A stretch of DNA of 64,000 nucleotides, from NCBI RefSeq assembly GCF_001441535.1, contig NZ_LMAU01000003.1:124001-188000 (forward strand), in the 5' to 3' direction. The position numbers and the translations under genes were made by a program. Origin of the DNA: Tsuneonella troitsensis. GTDB taxonomy: Bacteria > Pseudomonadota > Alphaproteobacteria > Sphingomonadales > Sphingomonadaceae. The notes under the pieces are model-generated. The model was not told the DNA's origin and searched no databases. It worked only from the letters and a program-made list of their open reading frames with translations. This document shows, piece by piece, positions 50,598 to 59,660 of the stretch (position 1 is its first letter; every line of letters starts with the position of its first letter).

Positions 50598-51797
50598 TCA
50601 GCCCCCGCGCCGATTGGCGCCAGCTTCGCCCTGTGCGGGTGCGCCGATGCGTTGCGGCGCATTGGCAGGCACCGGTTTGACCTCGGTGCCCGACTTCAGG
50701 CCGTTAAGACCCTGGACTATCACGCGCTCTCCCGCCTTCAGGCCGCCGGTCACCACCCAGTTCTGCCCGGACGTGCGCTCGGTCTGCACTACGCGGCGCA
50801 CGGCCTTGCCGTCATTCCCGATCACGTAGACGAATGCGTCGCCATTGAAATCGCGCTGAAGCGCGGACTGCGGGACGAGGAATACGCCTGTTTCGATCGC
50901 CTGGTCGAATTCGGCGGTAACGAACATGCCGGGCAGAAGCAGGCCTTGCGCGTTGGGGAAGCGCGCTCTCAAGGTAACTGTGCCCGTTCCTTCGTTCACG
51001 GTGACTTCGGAAAACTGCACGGTTCCACTGGCTGGATAGACCGTACCGTCGTCGAACTTGAGGCGCACCGACGTGCTTCCCGCGGTAGTGCCGCTGTTCG
51101 TTGCAGCCAGGGCACGGCGCAAACGGGTGAGATCAGCGGCGGATTGCTGCATATCGACATAAACGCTGTCGGTTCGCTGAATCACCGCCAAGGGTTCGGC
51201 CTGGTTGCTGCTGACAAGCGCGCCTTGCGTCACCAGAGGCCGCCCGATGCGACCGCTGATCGGCGCCGGGACGCTGGTAAAGCGCAAATTGATCTGCGCC
51301 GTATCTAGGCTGGCGCGTTGCTGCGCGACTGCCGCTCGGGCTGCACCGGCGGCGGCGGCGGCATCGTCGTATTCCTGTTTGGAAATGGCCTCCATGTCGG
51401 CCAGCGGCTTGAACCTGGCAGCGCGGGCGTTCGCAGCACGGGCGTTGGCTTCAGCGCTTGCAAGCGCAGCTCGGGCTTCGGCGGCGGCCGCCTGATACAA
51501 GCTGGCGTCGATCCGGAACAATGGCTGGCCGGCACGCACATATCCGCCCGGCTGGAAGTTGATGCTCTGGACCAGACCCGTAATCTGCGGGCGAACCTCG
51601 CTCGTTTCTTGCGCCACGACCCGACCCGCAAGGGTCGTGGGGATCGCGGCAGTGCTCGGCTGCACTACCAGATAACCCACTGTCGGCACGGGGCGACCGC
51701 TATCCGAGCCCTCTTCACTGCCCGCGCACCCGGCAATCGCAAGCGAGCAACAAAGCGCAAGCCAGAGGCTGCGGCGGCTCGGCAGAGAATCGAACAT
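50598..51797 (-). CDS. RND efflux periplasmic adaptor (membrane-fusion) lipoprotein
   Basis: 399 residues from ATG 51795-51797, which gives a lipoprotein signal (LWLALCCSLAIAGCAG). HlyD/AcrA-type: barrel-sandwich hybrid (EVRPQITGLVQSINFQPGGY; APISGRIGRPLVTQGALVSS) around an Ala-rich alpha-hairpin (AAEARAALASAEANARAANA), then RLKFDDGTVYPASGTVQFSE and LKAGERVIVQGLNGLKSGTE. First gene of the efflux operon; 4 bp separate its stop from the permease TTG. Confidence 0.94.
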   Translation of the reverse strand: MFDSLPSRRSLWLALCCSLAIAGCAGSEEGSDSGRPVPTVGYLVVQPSTAAIPTTLAGRVVAQETSEVRPQITGLVQSINFQPGGYVRAGQPLFRIDASLYQAAAAEARAALASAEANARAANARAARFKPLADMEAISKQEYDDAAAAAGAARAAVAQQRASLDTAQINLRFTSVPAPISGRIGRPLVTQGALVSSNQAEPLAVIQRTDSVYVDMQQSAADLTRLRRALAATNSGTTAGSTSVRLKFDDGTVYPASGTVQFSEVTVNEGTGTVTLRARFPNAQGLLLPGMFVTAEFDQAIETGVFLVPQSALQRDFNGDAFVYVIGNDGKAVRRVVQTERTSGQNWVVTGGLKAGERVIVQGLNGLKSGTEVKPVPANAPQRIGAPAQGEAGANRRGG

Positions 51798-52087
51798 AAA
51801 GCTTTTAACTCGGTTTCTTACGAGCGTTTGCGGATACCCGGCCAGCTTGCAAGCGCGATCCTGTATCAAAATGCATCACGCGGTCAGTGTACCGGGAGAG
51901 CGACATTTCGCGTCGGATGCGACTGAGGGTTTCTGCGCGTCATCCAGGAAGAAGGACGGCATACGGAATTTAGCTGGCTGAAATTGCAGTCCGATATTTG
52001 CCGTGCACCCAGCCTTCCTTGCCATTTGGATCGATCATTGAAGCTGTGGAGGCTGGTGCCATGCGGCTTCGCCATTTGAGTTGGTCT

Positions 52088-52567
52088 TCAGACGCCCGTC
52101 GAGATTTCAGACGGAACCTCAATACTCAATATCTGCAACGCGTTTTCTTCATTGCCGAACGGCAACGTCTCGCCGACCTCAGCGCCGAGCATCGCCTGGC
52201 TAAGCGGCGATTTAAACGAAATCTTTCCCGTGGCGGGTTCAGCCTCATCGTCCCCGACCAGAACGAAAGTCTTCGGCTTGCCGTTGAGGCTGAAGCTCAC
52301 CCTGACCCCAAACTCTACCTTGTCGCCCGATGGTACCGGAGCAAGTTGGGCAGTGGCCTTTCGCGCCTGCCAATACGGAAGGTCTCGCTTTACATTAGTC
52401 GCAGTGGTTTCATCTGCCGTGCGCAATGCGCTCTCAAGGTCTGCGATGCGCTGCTGGATCAACATGAGCCCCCGAGCCGTAACCAGGTTCGGACCGGCTG
52501 GAATTGGCAGCTCAAATTTTGGCTCGAGGTGCTCCTCATCACTGTCGCGGCGGAATGCTACGCTCAT
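52088..52567 (-). CDS. GreA/GreB-family elongation-factor-like protein
   Basis: 159 residues. An N-terminal coiled-coil remnant (TARGLMLIQQRIADLESALR) and a C-terminal FKBP-like Gre domain (VEFGVRVSFSLNGKPKTFVL, ISFKSPLSQAMLGAEVGETL). The acidic tip of true GreA/GreB (D-E-E pattern) is not clear, so it may bind RNA polymerase without cleavage-stimulating activity, as Rnk or Gfh-like proteins do. Monocistronic. Confidence 0.85.
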   Translation of the reverse strand: MSVAFRRDSDEEHLEPKFELPIPAGPNLVTARGLMLIQQRIADLESALRTADETTATNVKRDLPYWQARKATAQLAPVPSGDKVEFGVRVSFSLNGKPKTFVLVGDDEAEPATGKISFKSPLSQAMLGAEVGETLPFGNEENALQILSIEVPSEISTGV

Positions 52568-52613
52568 TTCAGGAATGCCTTTGCCCTACGGAGATCATGC
52601 AGCAAGCATGTGT

Positions 52614-52949
52614 TCAACGATGCTTTTTCGTAACGCTGGCGGTGAAGTCGGGGTCCTTCTTCGCGATCCAGTCGACGAATTTCCGCACGCTGGGATTGGC
52701 CAAAAGTGCATCGACGTCGAGAGCATGACGCTGCAATTCCGAGTTGGTAAAGTTCGCGATCAGAGTTTGTTGGCAAATGGGATGCATGGACACGACATCG
52801 CGACCGCCCCGGCTTTTCGGGACGGGATGATGCCAGACAGTTACCTTGCCGAGCGGCCGGCTGCAGAGCCAGCAAGCCGAAGGCCCTGTCGACGGATTGT
52901 CATCTTGCACCTCGACCGGTGTTCCATGCTTTGAATGTTTACGTGCCAT
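52614..52949 (-). CDS. HNH-like nuclease domain protein
   Basis: 111 residues from ATG 52947-52949 (MARKHSKHGTPVEVQDDNPS). Features: a CxxC pair (CWLCSRPL), TVWHHPVPKSRGGRDVV and MHPICQQTLIANFTNSEL, the pattern of small HNH-type zinc proteins with the HH of the ββα fold and a later cysteine. Unknown function, sometimes housekeeping in sphingomonads. The second metal CxxC is incomplete (one Cys in HPIC), so nuclease activity is uncertain. Confidence 0.75.
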   Translation of the reverse strand: MARKHSKHGTPVEVQDDNPSTGPSACWLCSRPLGKVTVWHHPVPKSRGGRDVVSMHPICQQTLIANFTNSELQRHALDVDALLANPSVRKFVDWIAKKDPDFTASVTKKHR

Positions 52950-53075
52950 TTGTCCGCGCCTGGATTTCGGGAAGGTGAGTTGCCCACCTAGCCTGCCAAA
53001 GCGATGAAGGCGATCTCCGCCTTTTCGTCCAGATGGTGCGAGAGCAACGCGCAACAAGTCAGCCGCGGATCGCCG

Positions 53076-54110
53076 TCACCTTGGCCTGTTCGGCCTTGCC
53101 CGCCGGCTGCGCTGAACCGATGCTGTTGCCGTGCTTGCAGCATCTTCGTCGCGTAACTTGCGCCAACGTGCGATGCGCGCGGGATCGAGGGTTCGGTCCA
53201 GGATACCCGCCTGAATCGCGCATCCAGGTTCGTCAGTATGACCGCAATTTGTGAACCTGCAGTCCAGGGTCGTCACCACGATGTCGTCAAACATTTCGGT
53301 GACGCCTGAGCTTACATCAGACATCTGCAATTCACGCATTCCCGGAGTGTCGATCAGCCAGCCGCCTCCCCCGAGCCCTCCTCCGAGGCGGTGCATCTCG
53401 CGTACCGTCGTTGTATGGAGACCCTTGCCATCGCTTTCACGCACAGCCTGAGTTGCGATGGTGTCCGAACCTTTCAGTGTGTTGACCAAGGTCGACTTGC
53501 CGACTCCGGACGAGCCAACCAGCGCGACGGTCTCGCCCGCTCGACAGAACGTTGCGAGAGCAGCGACGCTCCTGCCATTAAGGCCATTGACGAGTTCGAC
53601 GTGTAGCTGCGGGTGTAGAGACTTTGCCGCTGCGACGAAGGTCGCCGGATTGTCCACAAGGTCGGCCTTCGTGAGCACGACGACCGGACGCACGCCCACT
53701 TCATGCGCCAGGACGAGGTAACGCTCGAGGCGCGCAACATTGAAGTCTTGATCGCACGATGTGACGACAAAAAGCGTATCGACATTCGCAGCGATAAGCT
53801 GAACTCGCCTCTCGTCGCCCGGAGCGGGGCGCTTGAAAAGGCTCGTACGACCCAGAATGCGCTGAATTGCTAGACTCTGCCTTTCTATCAACAACCAGTC
53901 GCCGACGGTGGGTCGACCCTCCGGGCCGTCTGCCATCGGCACGCTGGATGAGATGGATTCCTCGAACCCCTCGCCTGAGACTGTCACCATTCCGCGATGA
54001 ACCGACATCACGCGAGCGGGCTGGCACCCTAGACTTTCGTCAGGTTTAAGTTGATCGCGAAAGAATGGCTTCCAGCCGAGCTGGACAAGAGTGGATCTCA
54101 TAGCTTCCAT
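53076..54110 (-). CDS. rsgA: Ribosome small-subunit GTPase RsgA (YjeQ)
   Basis: 344 residues. OB-fold N-terminus (PARVMSVHRGMVTVSGEG), circularly permuted GTPase order with G4 VVVLTKADLVDNP before G1 VALVGSSGVGKSTLVNTLKG, the TTTVREM switch and G3 DTPGMRELQM, then a zinc site (CRFTNCGHTDEPGC). Assists late maturation of the 30S subunit. A second ATG three codons in (MRSTLVQLGW) is an alternative start. Confidence 0.95.
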   Translation of the reverse strand: MEAMRSTLVQLGWKPFFRDQLKPDESLGCQPARVMSVHRGMVTVSGEGFEESISSSVPMADGPEGRPTVGDWLLIERQSLAIQRILGRTSLFKRPAPGDERRVQLIAANVDTLFVVTSCDQDFNVARLERYLVLAHEVGVRPVVVLTKADLVDNPATFVAAAKSLHPQLHVELVNGLNGRSVAALATFCRAGETVALVGSSGVGKSTLVNTLKGSDTIATQAVRESDGKGLHTTTVREMHRLGGGLGGGGWLIDTPGMRELQMSDVSSGVTEMFDDIVVTTLDCRFTNCGHTDEPGCAIQAGILDRTLDPARIARWRKLRDEDAASTATASVQRSRRARPNRPR

Positions 54111-54142
54111 GGGAGCTTCATTGGCTGATTGTGGGCAATCGA

Positions 54143-54289
54143 CTACACGCCCGGCGTCGGGTTGAAGTCTGAAAATATCCGCTCGGACGCCTTCTTGTCG
54201 GCTTTCGCCTGTGCCTTCTTAGCAGCCTCTGCCGCCTTGTGTTTTTCGCGCTCACGGCGCTCAAAATCGTAATTCGTCTTGCGTGGCAT
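54143..54289 (-). CDS. Small basic conserved-type hypothetical protein
   Basis: 48 residues from ATG 54287-54289: MPRKTNYDFERREREKHKAA, then an Ala/Lys helix (AKKAQAKADKKASERIFSDF) and NPTPGV. Highly charged, helical, no signal peptide. Similar short proteins occur next to housekeeping genes in this order; function unknown. The much longer frame upstream is not credible. Confidence 0.6.
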   Translation of the reverse strand: MPRKTNYDFERREREKHKAAEAAKKAQAKADKKASERIFSDFNPTPGV

Positions 54290-54606
54290 ACCTGGCCCTC
54301 CCGAAATCCGTTTACATGCTGAACGCGATGCGCCAGCGGATGTGCCCGACAAGCGATCGGAGGCTGCTATGTCAGTATAGCAAAAAGCGGATCTCTGACG
54401 AACGCGCGTCTCGGCGACGGGGTGGAACCGGGCCAAGTCGCTAATCGAGCAAGAGAATGCCGCTCGGCGGGGCAGAATGGCGTCAGCGAGAGCTGCCGCC
54501 CGAGGCGGGTTGCATCCCCCAATGCACCCATCGCGAACACTCGATTCAGCGTTTGTGGCGCCGCGCGGTTGGTTTAAACAGTCGATAACAGGGGGGTGGA
54601 TCGACG

Positions 54607-56733
54607 ATGAGGCAGGTCGAACCGGCTGAGGCTTTTCAACAGGCCCAAGGTTCCTGTTTTGCATCGCTATTCGGTCGGTTTCAGGTCAGCGCGGCAAACG
54701 GTCGTGAAATCGTCATTACAAACCGCAGGGCTCGAACACTCCTGGGAATGCTGTGTCTCGCCAGAAGCGAGGTGCTTGATCGCGACTTTCTCAGCAAGTT
54801 GCTGTGGCCCGGGCGGTTCGAGGCGCACGCCAAGGCCAGCTTGCGCCAATGCTTGCTGGAGCTTGGCAAGCTGCTTGCGCCTTTCGGAAGTGAAATGTTG
54901 GTCGTTACTCGAACAAGCGTGATGCTTCGCCCAGGCGCGATCACGACCGCTTTCGGGAGGCTGGAACAGGCGCTCGCGAATGACGACTTTGCGACAGCGA
55001 CGGCACAGCTTTCCGCCATCGGTAACAAGCCGATCCTCGACCAAATGGAACTGGGGGACGGGTTCAACCAGTGGCTCGGTCGCCAGCGTGCCGATGCCGA
55101 GGCGCGACTGCAGGCCGGTGTCCAGAGCGCTCTCGCCGCACTGCTGCGCGAAGGTAATTCGGCTGGTCACGCTCAGCTCGTCGCGGCTTCGTCGCTGCGC
55201 AATCCGACAGTTGCCGGAAACCCGGCCCCTTCTGCGGCTACCGGGAAAGTGCGGCTTGCCGTTTTACCGTTCCAACGGATCGGCGAGGACGAAGGTCAAG
55301 CGTATTTCGCTGACGGGATGGTAGACGAACTGATCACTGCGATGGGCCAGGTGCCGCAACTGATCGTTTCCGGCCGCACATCGTCTTTTCATTTCCGGGA
55401 CAGTCACCTGCCTCCGTCAGCGATCGCAGCCGAACTCGGGGTATCGCATCTTATCGAGGGATCGGTGGGGCGCCAGGGTAACCGGGTGCGGATCCATGCC
55501 CATTTGATTGCCGGCGATACCGGGATCGAGCTGTGGGGCGCACGTTTCGACGGCACGATGGACGATGTCTTCACGTTCCAGGAGCAGGTCGCACAGGCAA
55601 TCACCGCGGCGATCGGCGACGCACTGAAAATCGCCTTGAAGCCACCCCTCTTGCGCGGATTGACGCAAAGCAAGGAGGCATACGACCTTTACTTGCAGGG
55701 CCGATCGCTATCGGTGCGGCCGTTTGGCGACGGCGCCCTCGACAAGGCTGTCGAGCTGCTCGAGCGGGCGGTGATCTTGGATCCGGATTTCGCAGAGGCC
55801 TGGCTGGTGATGGCCGAAGTGCACCAGCTGATTGCTATATACACGGCCTGCCTCGACCGCCCTGCGGCATCGGCGCGGATGGCGCAGTGCGTCGACAAGG
55901 CGCTGGCGATCAAGTCTGGGTTGGGACAAGCCTATTCGCTGCTGGGCCTCCATCAACTGTGCCAGAACGACTTCGTCGGTGCGCTGGACCTTGCATCCAA
56001 GGGATATGCGATGGAGCCGAACAACCCGCAGGTCGCTATGCGACTGGGCTCGTACCTCATGTTCTGCGGCCGCACCGCTGACGGAATGCGGTACATCGAA
56101 GAGGCGATATCGCAGGATCCGATCGATGGCCGCAAATACATGCTGCGGTGTGCCGGGCGGTTGAACCAAGGCGATATCGCTGCTGCGATCTCCGATGGTC
56201 AGCGCGCAGTCGACCTGGGCTTTCCATCGATCCATCTGGCGGTTGCGAGCGCCGCCGCGGGACGGCACGAAGCGGCCGTCGACCAATACCAGCAAACCCG
56301 GCTTCTGCTGAACAAATCCATATTCCCGCCCGTCGGCACCTCTCCGATGACGCCCGAAGTCATGGACGCCTACTGGCTCGTCGCGGCCAAGGGCGTATGC
56401 AGCGGAGTGGCCGAGGATCGCGAAGCCTACTGCCGCACGCTCGATTTCCTTCACCTGACCATGTACGACAACGCCGATTCCTCGATCACGCTGCCGGCCG
56501 TATTCATGGGCTACGCCGACCTGCTCTTCCGCACGCTGGGAGAGCGCATATCGCCTGCGAATATGGGTTGCCTGATGTCGATCTGGGCCGACGTCGATCC
56601 CATCCGCCAGATCTGGCAACACCCCGAATTCATCCCCTTCGCCCAGCGGATCGGCATGGCTGCAGCCTGGGACAAATATGGCTGGCCCGACGTGCTACCT
56701 CTACCCAGCAACGCGCCGGCCGCGGTGCATTGA
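54607..56733 (+). CDS. wHTH - TolB/FlgO-like - TPR regulatory protein
   Basis: 708 residues. N-terminal OmpR/SARP-like winged helix (about 20-110; FGRFQVSAANGREIVITNRR, ARTLLGMLCLARSEVLDRDF), a linker, a TolB-N/FlgO-type domain (about 215-340; VRLAVLPFQRIGEDEGQAYF, ADGMVDELITAMGQ, GVSHLIEGSVGRQGNRVRIH) and a C-terminal TPR array (about 355-560; EAWLVMAEVHQLIA, AYSLLGLHQLCQNDFVGALD). No transmembrane segment lies between HTH and TPR. This architecture is common in sphingomonads and rhizobia and thought to be regulatory; effector unknown. Confidence 0.85.
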   Translation: MRQVEPAEAFQQAQGSCFASLFGRFQVSAANGREIVITNRRARTLLGMLCLARSEVLDRDFLSKLLWPGRFEAHAKASLRQCLLELGKLLAPFGSEMLVVTRTSVMLRPGAITTAFGRLEQALANDDFATATAQLSAIGNKPILDQMELGDGFNQWLGRQRADAEARLQAGVQSALAALLREGNSAGHAQLVAASSLRNPTVAGNPAPSAATGKVRLAVLPFQRIGEDEGQAYFADGMVDELITAMGQVPQLIVSGRTSSFHFRDSHLPPSAIAAELGVSHLIEGSVGRQGNRVRIHAHLIAGDTGIELWGARFDGTMDDVFTFQEQVAQAITAAIGDALKIALKPPLLRGLTQSKEAYDLYLQGRSLSVRPFGDGALDKAVELLERAVILDPDFAEAWLVMAEVHQLIAIYTACLDRPAASARMAQCVDKALAIKSGLGQAYSLLGLHQLCQNDFVGALDLASKGYAMEPNNPQVAMRLGSYLMFCGRTADGMRYIEEAISQDPIDGRKYMLRCAGRLNQGDIAAAISDGQRAVDLGFPSIHLAVASAAAGRHEAAVDQYQQTRLLLNKSIFPPVGTSPMTPEVMDAYWLVAAKGVCSGVAEDREAYCRTLDFLHLTMYDNADSSITLPAVFMGYADLLFRTLGERISPANMGCLMSIWADVDPIRQIWQHPEFIPFAQRIGMAAAWDKYGWPDVLPLPSNAPAAVH

Positions 56734-56897
56734 CGCGCTATTGACGCTTTATTGACGACGGGGCGGATTGACCCCTGACGCTACGGCATCGCACTATGGC
56801 GACCGGGGATCGCATACAATTCGAAGCATCTGGCAAAGTCGGACCATCCGACTTTTGACGGCGGCGAAGCCGTGCCTGCTTCGTGGGGAGATTGGCA

Positions 56898-57344
56898 ATG
56901 AACAGGATCAAGACATTTGTGACCGGAGCCGCCCTTGCACTTGCTACGACCCTGGCAATGCCCGCGGCGGCACAGGAATCGAGCTACAAGCGCGGGACAG
57001 TCTGGGAAGTCGGCCGGATCGACGTGATGCCGGGTCAGTTCGAAAATTACATGGACTGGCTCGCTGGCCAGTGGAAGCAGGTGAACGAGCTGGCGAAGGC
57101 CGATGGAATCGTCGTCGACTATCACGTTCTGGCCAGCACCAATCCGCGCGCTGGCGAACCGGACGTGATTTTGATCATCGAATACAAGGATTATCAAACG
57201 ACCGCGCAGCGGGAGGCGTTCAACAAGAAGGTTGGCGCGATGCTGCAACAGGACAATCGCAAGGCCGGCGCGGCCAGCGCTGAACGCGTCAAAATGCGCG
57301 AGCAGATGGGTTCGGTCCAATATCAGGAAATGATCCTGAAGTAG
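56898..57344 (+). CDS. Exported conserved hypothetical protein
   Basis: 148 residues from ATG 56898, giving a signal peptide (MNRIKTFVTGAALALATTLA-MPAAAQ). Mature part: KRGTVWEVGRIDVMPGQFEN, YHVLASTNPRAGEPDVILII, EYKDYQTTAQREAFNKKV: an alpha/beta (dimeric ferredoxin-like) fold appears likely. Lies after the TPR regulator and before a SnoaL-like gene, all rightward. Function unknown. Confidence 0.8.
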   Translation: MNRIKTFVTGAALALATTLAMPAAAQESSYKRGTVWEVGRIDVMPGQFENYMDWLAGQWKQVNELAKADGIVVDYHVLASTNPRAGEPDVILIIEYKDYQTTAQREAFNKKVGAMLQQDNRKAGAASAERVKMREQMGSVQYQEMILK

Positions 57345-57429
57345 GCCAACGGCCCTGGGATCATGGCAGGCGGGGCACAGTCCCGCTCCGCCTGCCACAT
57401 CCATCGGGGTTCGACAGCGGAGCGATGCC

Positions 57430-57798
57430 ATGACGGCCATCGACGTGATCGCCGGCGATTTCACCGCGATGCTGCGCGCCGGTCGGTTCGAAGACGCGGG
57501 CGAGAAATACTGGGCGAGCGACGTGGTCAGCATCGAACCGGCCGATCTGCCCGGAGGTATTCGCGCAAGCGTCACCGGGATCGATGCCGCCCGGATCAAG
57601 TGCGATGCCCGGTTCGGCTCAGCGCTGGTCGACGAAATTGGGATCGATGGCCCCTTCGTCACCGGCGACCAGTTCGCGCTCTTTCTCGATCTCGTCACGC
57701 TCGACCCGCTGACCGGCGAGCGCCGATCCCTGACCGAAATCGCGCTCAACACCGTGCGAGACAACCTGATCGCAGAGGAAAGGCATTTCTATGACTGA
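57430..57798 (+). CDS. SnoaL/NTF2-like small protein
   Basis: 122 residues: MTAIDVIAGDFTAMLRAGRF, EKYWASDVVSIEPADLPGGI, FVTGDQFALFLDLVTLDP, RRSLTEIALNTVRDNLI-EERHFYD. The pattern of a helix pair followed by a curved sheet, with the ending IAEERHFY, fits NTF2-like/SnoaL proteins. No catalytic role can be assigned. It may belong with the preceding exported protein. Confidence 0.78.
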   Translation: MTAIDVIAGDFTAMLRAGRFEDAGEKYWASDVVSIEPADLPGGIRASVTGIDAARIKCDARFGSALVDEIGIDGPFVTGDQFALFLDLVTLDPLTGERRSLTEIALNTVRDNLIAEERHFYD

Positions 57799-57951
57799 CC
57801 ATCCTCACGTATGTTTGCGACGCGGTTGTGCCGGTCCGGCCATGGGGCGCGGCAAACAAGTCGCGAGCCGGTCCATGGTGATCTCATCCTTCGCCCTATC
57901 GCCCTCGCATCACAATGTTCGCGCGACCTTAGCTCTGACGAAGGCCGGACG

Positions 57952-59247
57952 ATGACCGCGGGCACCGTCGTGTTACGCATGGCGCGTCCCAAGTCGCTCA
58001 GCGAGCATCGGATATTGCGCATCGTGACGCTGTTTCTGCTCTACGTGGCGCAGGGCCTCCCACTTGGCTTCATCAACTTTGCGCTTCCCGGCTGGCTGGC
58101 GCAAAATGGGGCTTCGGCGGGAGAGGTCGGCGCGGTGTTGGCGATGGCCAATCTGCCATGGACCTTCAAGCTCGCTTATGGCGTGGTCATGGATCGTTAC
58201 GCTTTCCTCGCAATGGGGCGGCGGCGGCCCTGGATCATGCTGGGCCAGCTTGGGATGGTCGGGACCTTTATTGGAATGGCGATGATGAATCCCGGCGTCG
58301 CCGAAGTGGCGCTGGTCACATCCTTCGCGTTCGCGCTCGGCATGGGTTCGGCAATTCAAGACGTTGCGGTCGATGGGCTGGCCGCTGACATCCTCCCAGA
58401 GCATGAAATTGAGCGCGTCAACGGCGTGATGTTCGGCGGCCAGATGGCAGGTATCGCCGTTGGCACCGGTCTCGGCGGCACCTTGATCGCCTATCAGGGC
58501 ATTCCCGTCGCCGCGCTGGCGTTGGCCGCCATTCTGGTTGCCATACTGGCGCTCGTCGTCACAGTTCGGGAACGCGCGGGCGAGCGCCTTCTCCCTTGGA
58601 CGCCGGGTCAAGCCTCGCAGCGGAATCTCGACATCCATCTCGGTGCGCTGTGGCCGATCATCCGAGACTTATTCAAGGCCATGACGCAGCGGCAGATCAT
58701 GCTTCTGATAATGGCTTTCTTGGTAGCGATGACGGCACCGGGCATTTTGAACGGGGTCAAACCTCTGTTCGCTGCCGGTGTGCTGGGCTGGGAGAAAGAT
58801 ACCTTCACCAGCTGGTCGAGCCAGGCGCAGTTGCTTGCCGGGCTGCCCGCCGCGCTGCTGTTCGGATTTGTGGCGGCGCGCTGGGGCGCGCGGAAGACTT
58901 TCATTATCGCTGCGGTGCTAACCGGGATGGCGTCGCTAGCGATGCTGGCGCTGCAAGCGCACTGGGCCGACCCGGCCGTTTTCATCGGTCTGATTTTTGT
59001 CACCGAGATCGTGCGCGCGCTGCGTCTCGTCGGCGGCGGTGCGCTGTCGATGCGCCTTTGCACCCCTGCCATCGCTGCGACGCAATTCGCGGTGTTCATG
59101 GCGGTGCTCAATCTGGGTACGGTGATTGGGGGTCTCGCGCTTGGCTGGCTTGATGGCATGGGCGGCATCTCGGCGATGCTCGCCGGTGCCGCGCTATGCA
59201 GCTTCGTCGGGGCTGCATTGGCTCTTACCGCCAAGGTGGGGCGCTAA
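57952..59247 (+). CDS. Major facilitator superfamily transporter (AmpG-like)
   Basis: 431 residues from ATG 57952; ATG 57979 (MARPKSLSEHR) is possible. Twelve predicted hydrophobic segments. The first half resembles AmpG/acetyl-CoA-transporter MFS proteins: LFLLYVAQGLPLGFINFALP, LPWTFKLAYGVVMDRYAF and GMGSAIQDVAVDGLAADILP. The substrate is unknown; muropeptide or sugar uptake is possible by family. A CCCTCCC/GGGAGGG hairpin without a T-run follows at 59257-59280. Confidence 0.88.
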   Translation: MTAGTVVLRMARPKSLSEHRILRIVTLFLLYVAQGLPLGFINFALPGWLAQNGASAGEVGAVLAMANLPWTFKLAYGVVMDRYAFLAMGRRRPWIMLGQLGMVGTFIGMAMMNPGVAEVALVTSFAFALGMGSAIQDVAVDGLAADILPEHEIERVNGVMFGGQMAGIAVGTGLGGTLIAYQGIPVAALALAAILVAILALVVTVRERAGERLLPWTPGQASQRNLDIHLGALWPIIRDLFKAMTQRQIMLLIMAFLVAMTAPGILNGVKPLFAAGVLGWEKDTFTSWSSQAQLLAGLPAALLFGFVAARWGARKTFIIAAVLTGMASLAMLALQAHWADPAVFIGLIFVTEIVRALRLVGGGALSMRLCTPAIAATQFAVFMAVLNLGTVIGGLALGWLDGMGGISAMLAGAALCSFVGAALALTAKVGR

Positions 59248-59383
59248 AGTCATCGACCCTCCCGTGGATTCTGGGGAGGGGCGCCGGGTTCCTTTTGTTG
59301 CCGCGGCCTTCTTCGCCTCCACGCATTAGCCGCGGCCTCCCTGGCGGTCGCTGCGATCGTGTCGGACCAGCTGAGATTGGCGA

Positions 59384-59476
59384 TGGCGGAGACGGAGGGA
59401 TTCGAACCCTCGGTACCGGATTTACCAGTACGACGGTTTAGCAAACCGTTGGTTTCAGCCACTCACCCACGTCTCC
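59384..59476 (-). tRNA. tRNA-Ser (GCT anticodon)
   Basis: Minus strand 5' GGAGACG pairs with 3' CGTCTCC, followed by discriminator G and an encoded CCA (59384-59386). The anticodon stem-loop ACGGT-TTGCTAA-ACCGT carries GCT. A long variable arm (GTACTGGTAAATCCGGTAC region) and T-arm GGTTCGAATCC are present, as required for a class II serine tRNA. It reads serine AGC/AGU codons. I see no duplicated 3' end elsewhere in the window, so no evidence of island integration here. Confidence 0.97.
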
Positions 59477-59660
59477 AGGCCTGCGGCAGGCGGGCGCTAT
59501 AGCGAGGGGGTGGAGGGGCGGCAAGGGGCCGAATGCAGCAAGTTGCGACTCGGCTCGTCGCAAATCGGATTCGGTTGGTCGCGCGTTCATTGCCGCTTCA
59601 CCGGCAAAGGACTCTCTTGCGGGCTGGACGCATCCCGATAGCGGGAACGGAGGGATTTTC

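Noticed and set aside
59384-59476. tRNA-Ser as an attachment site for an island
   Set aside because: No repeat of the tRNA 3' end was found in the window and no integrase lies next to it.
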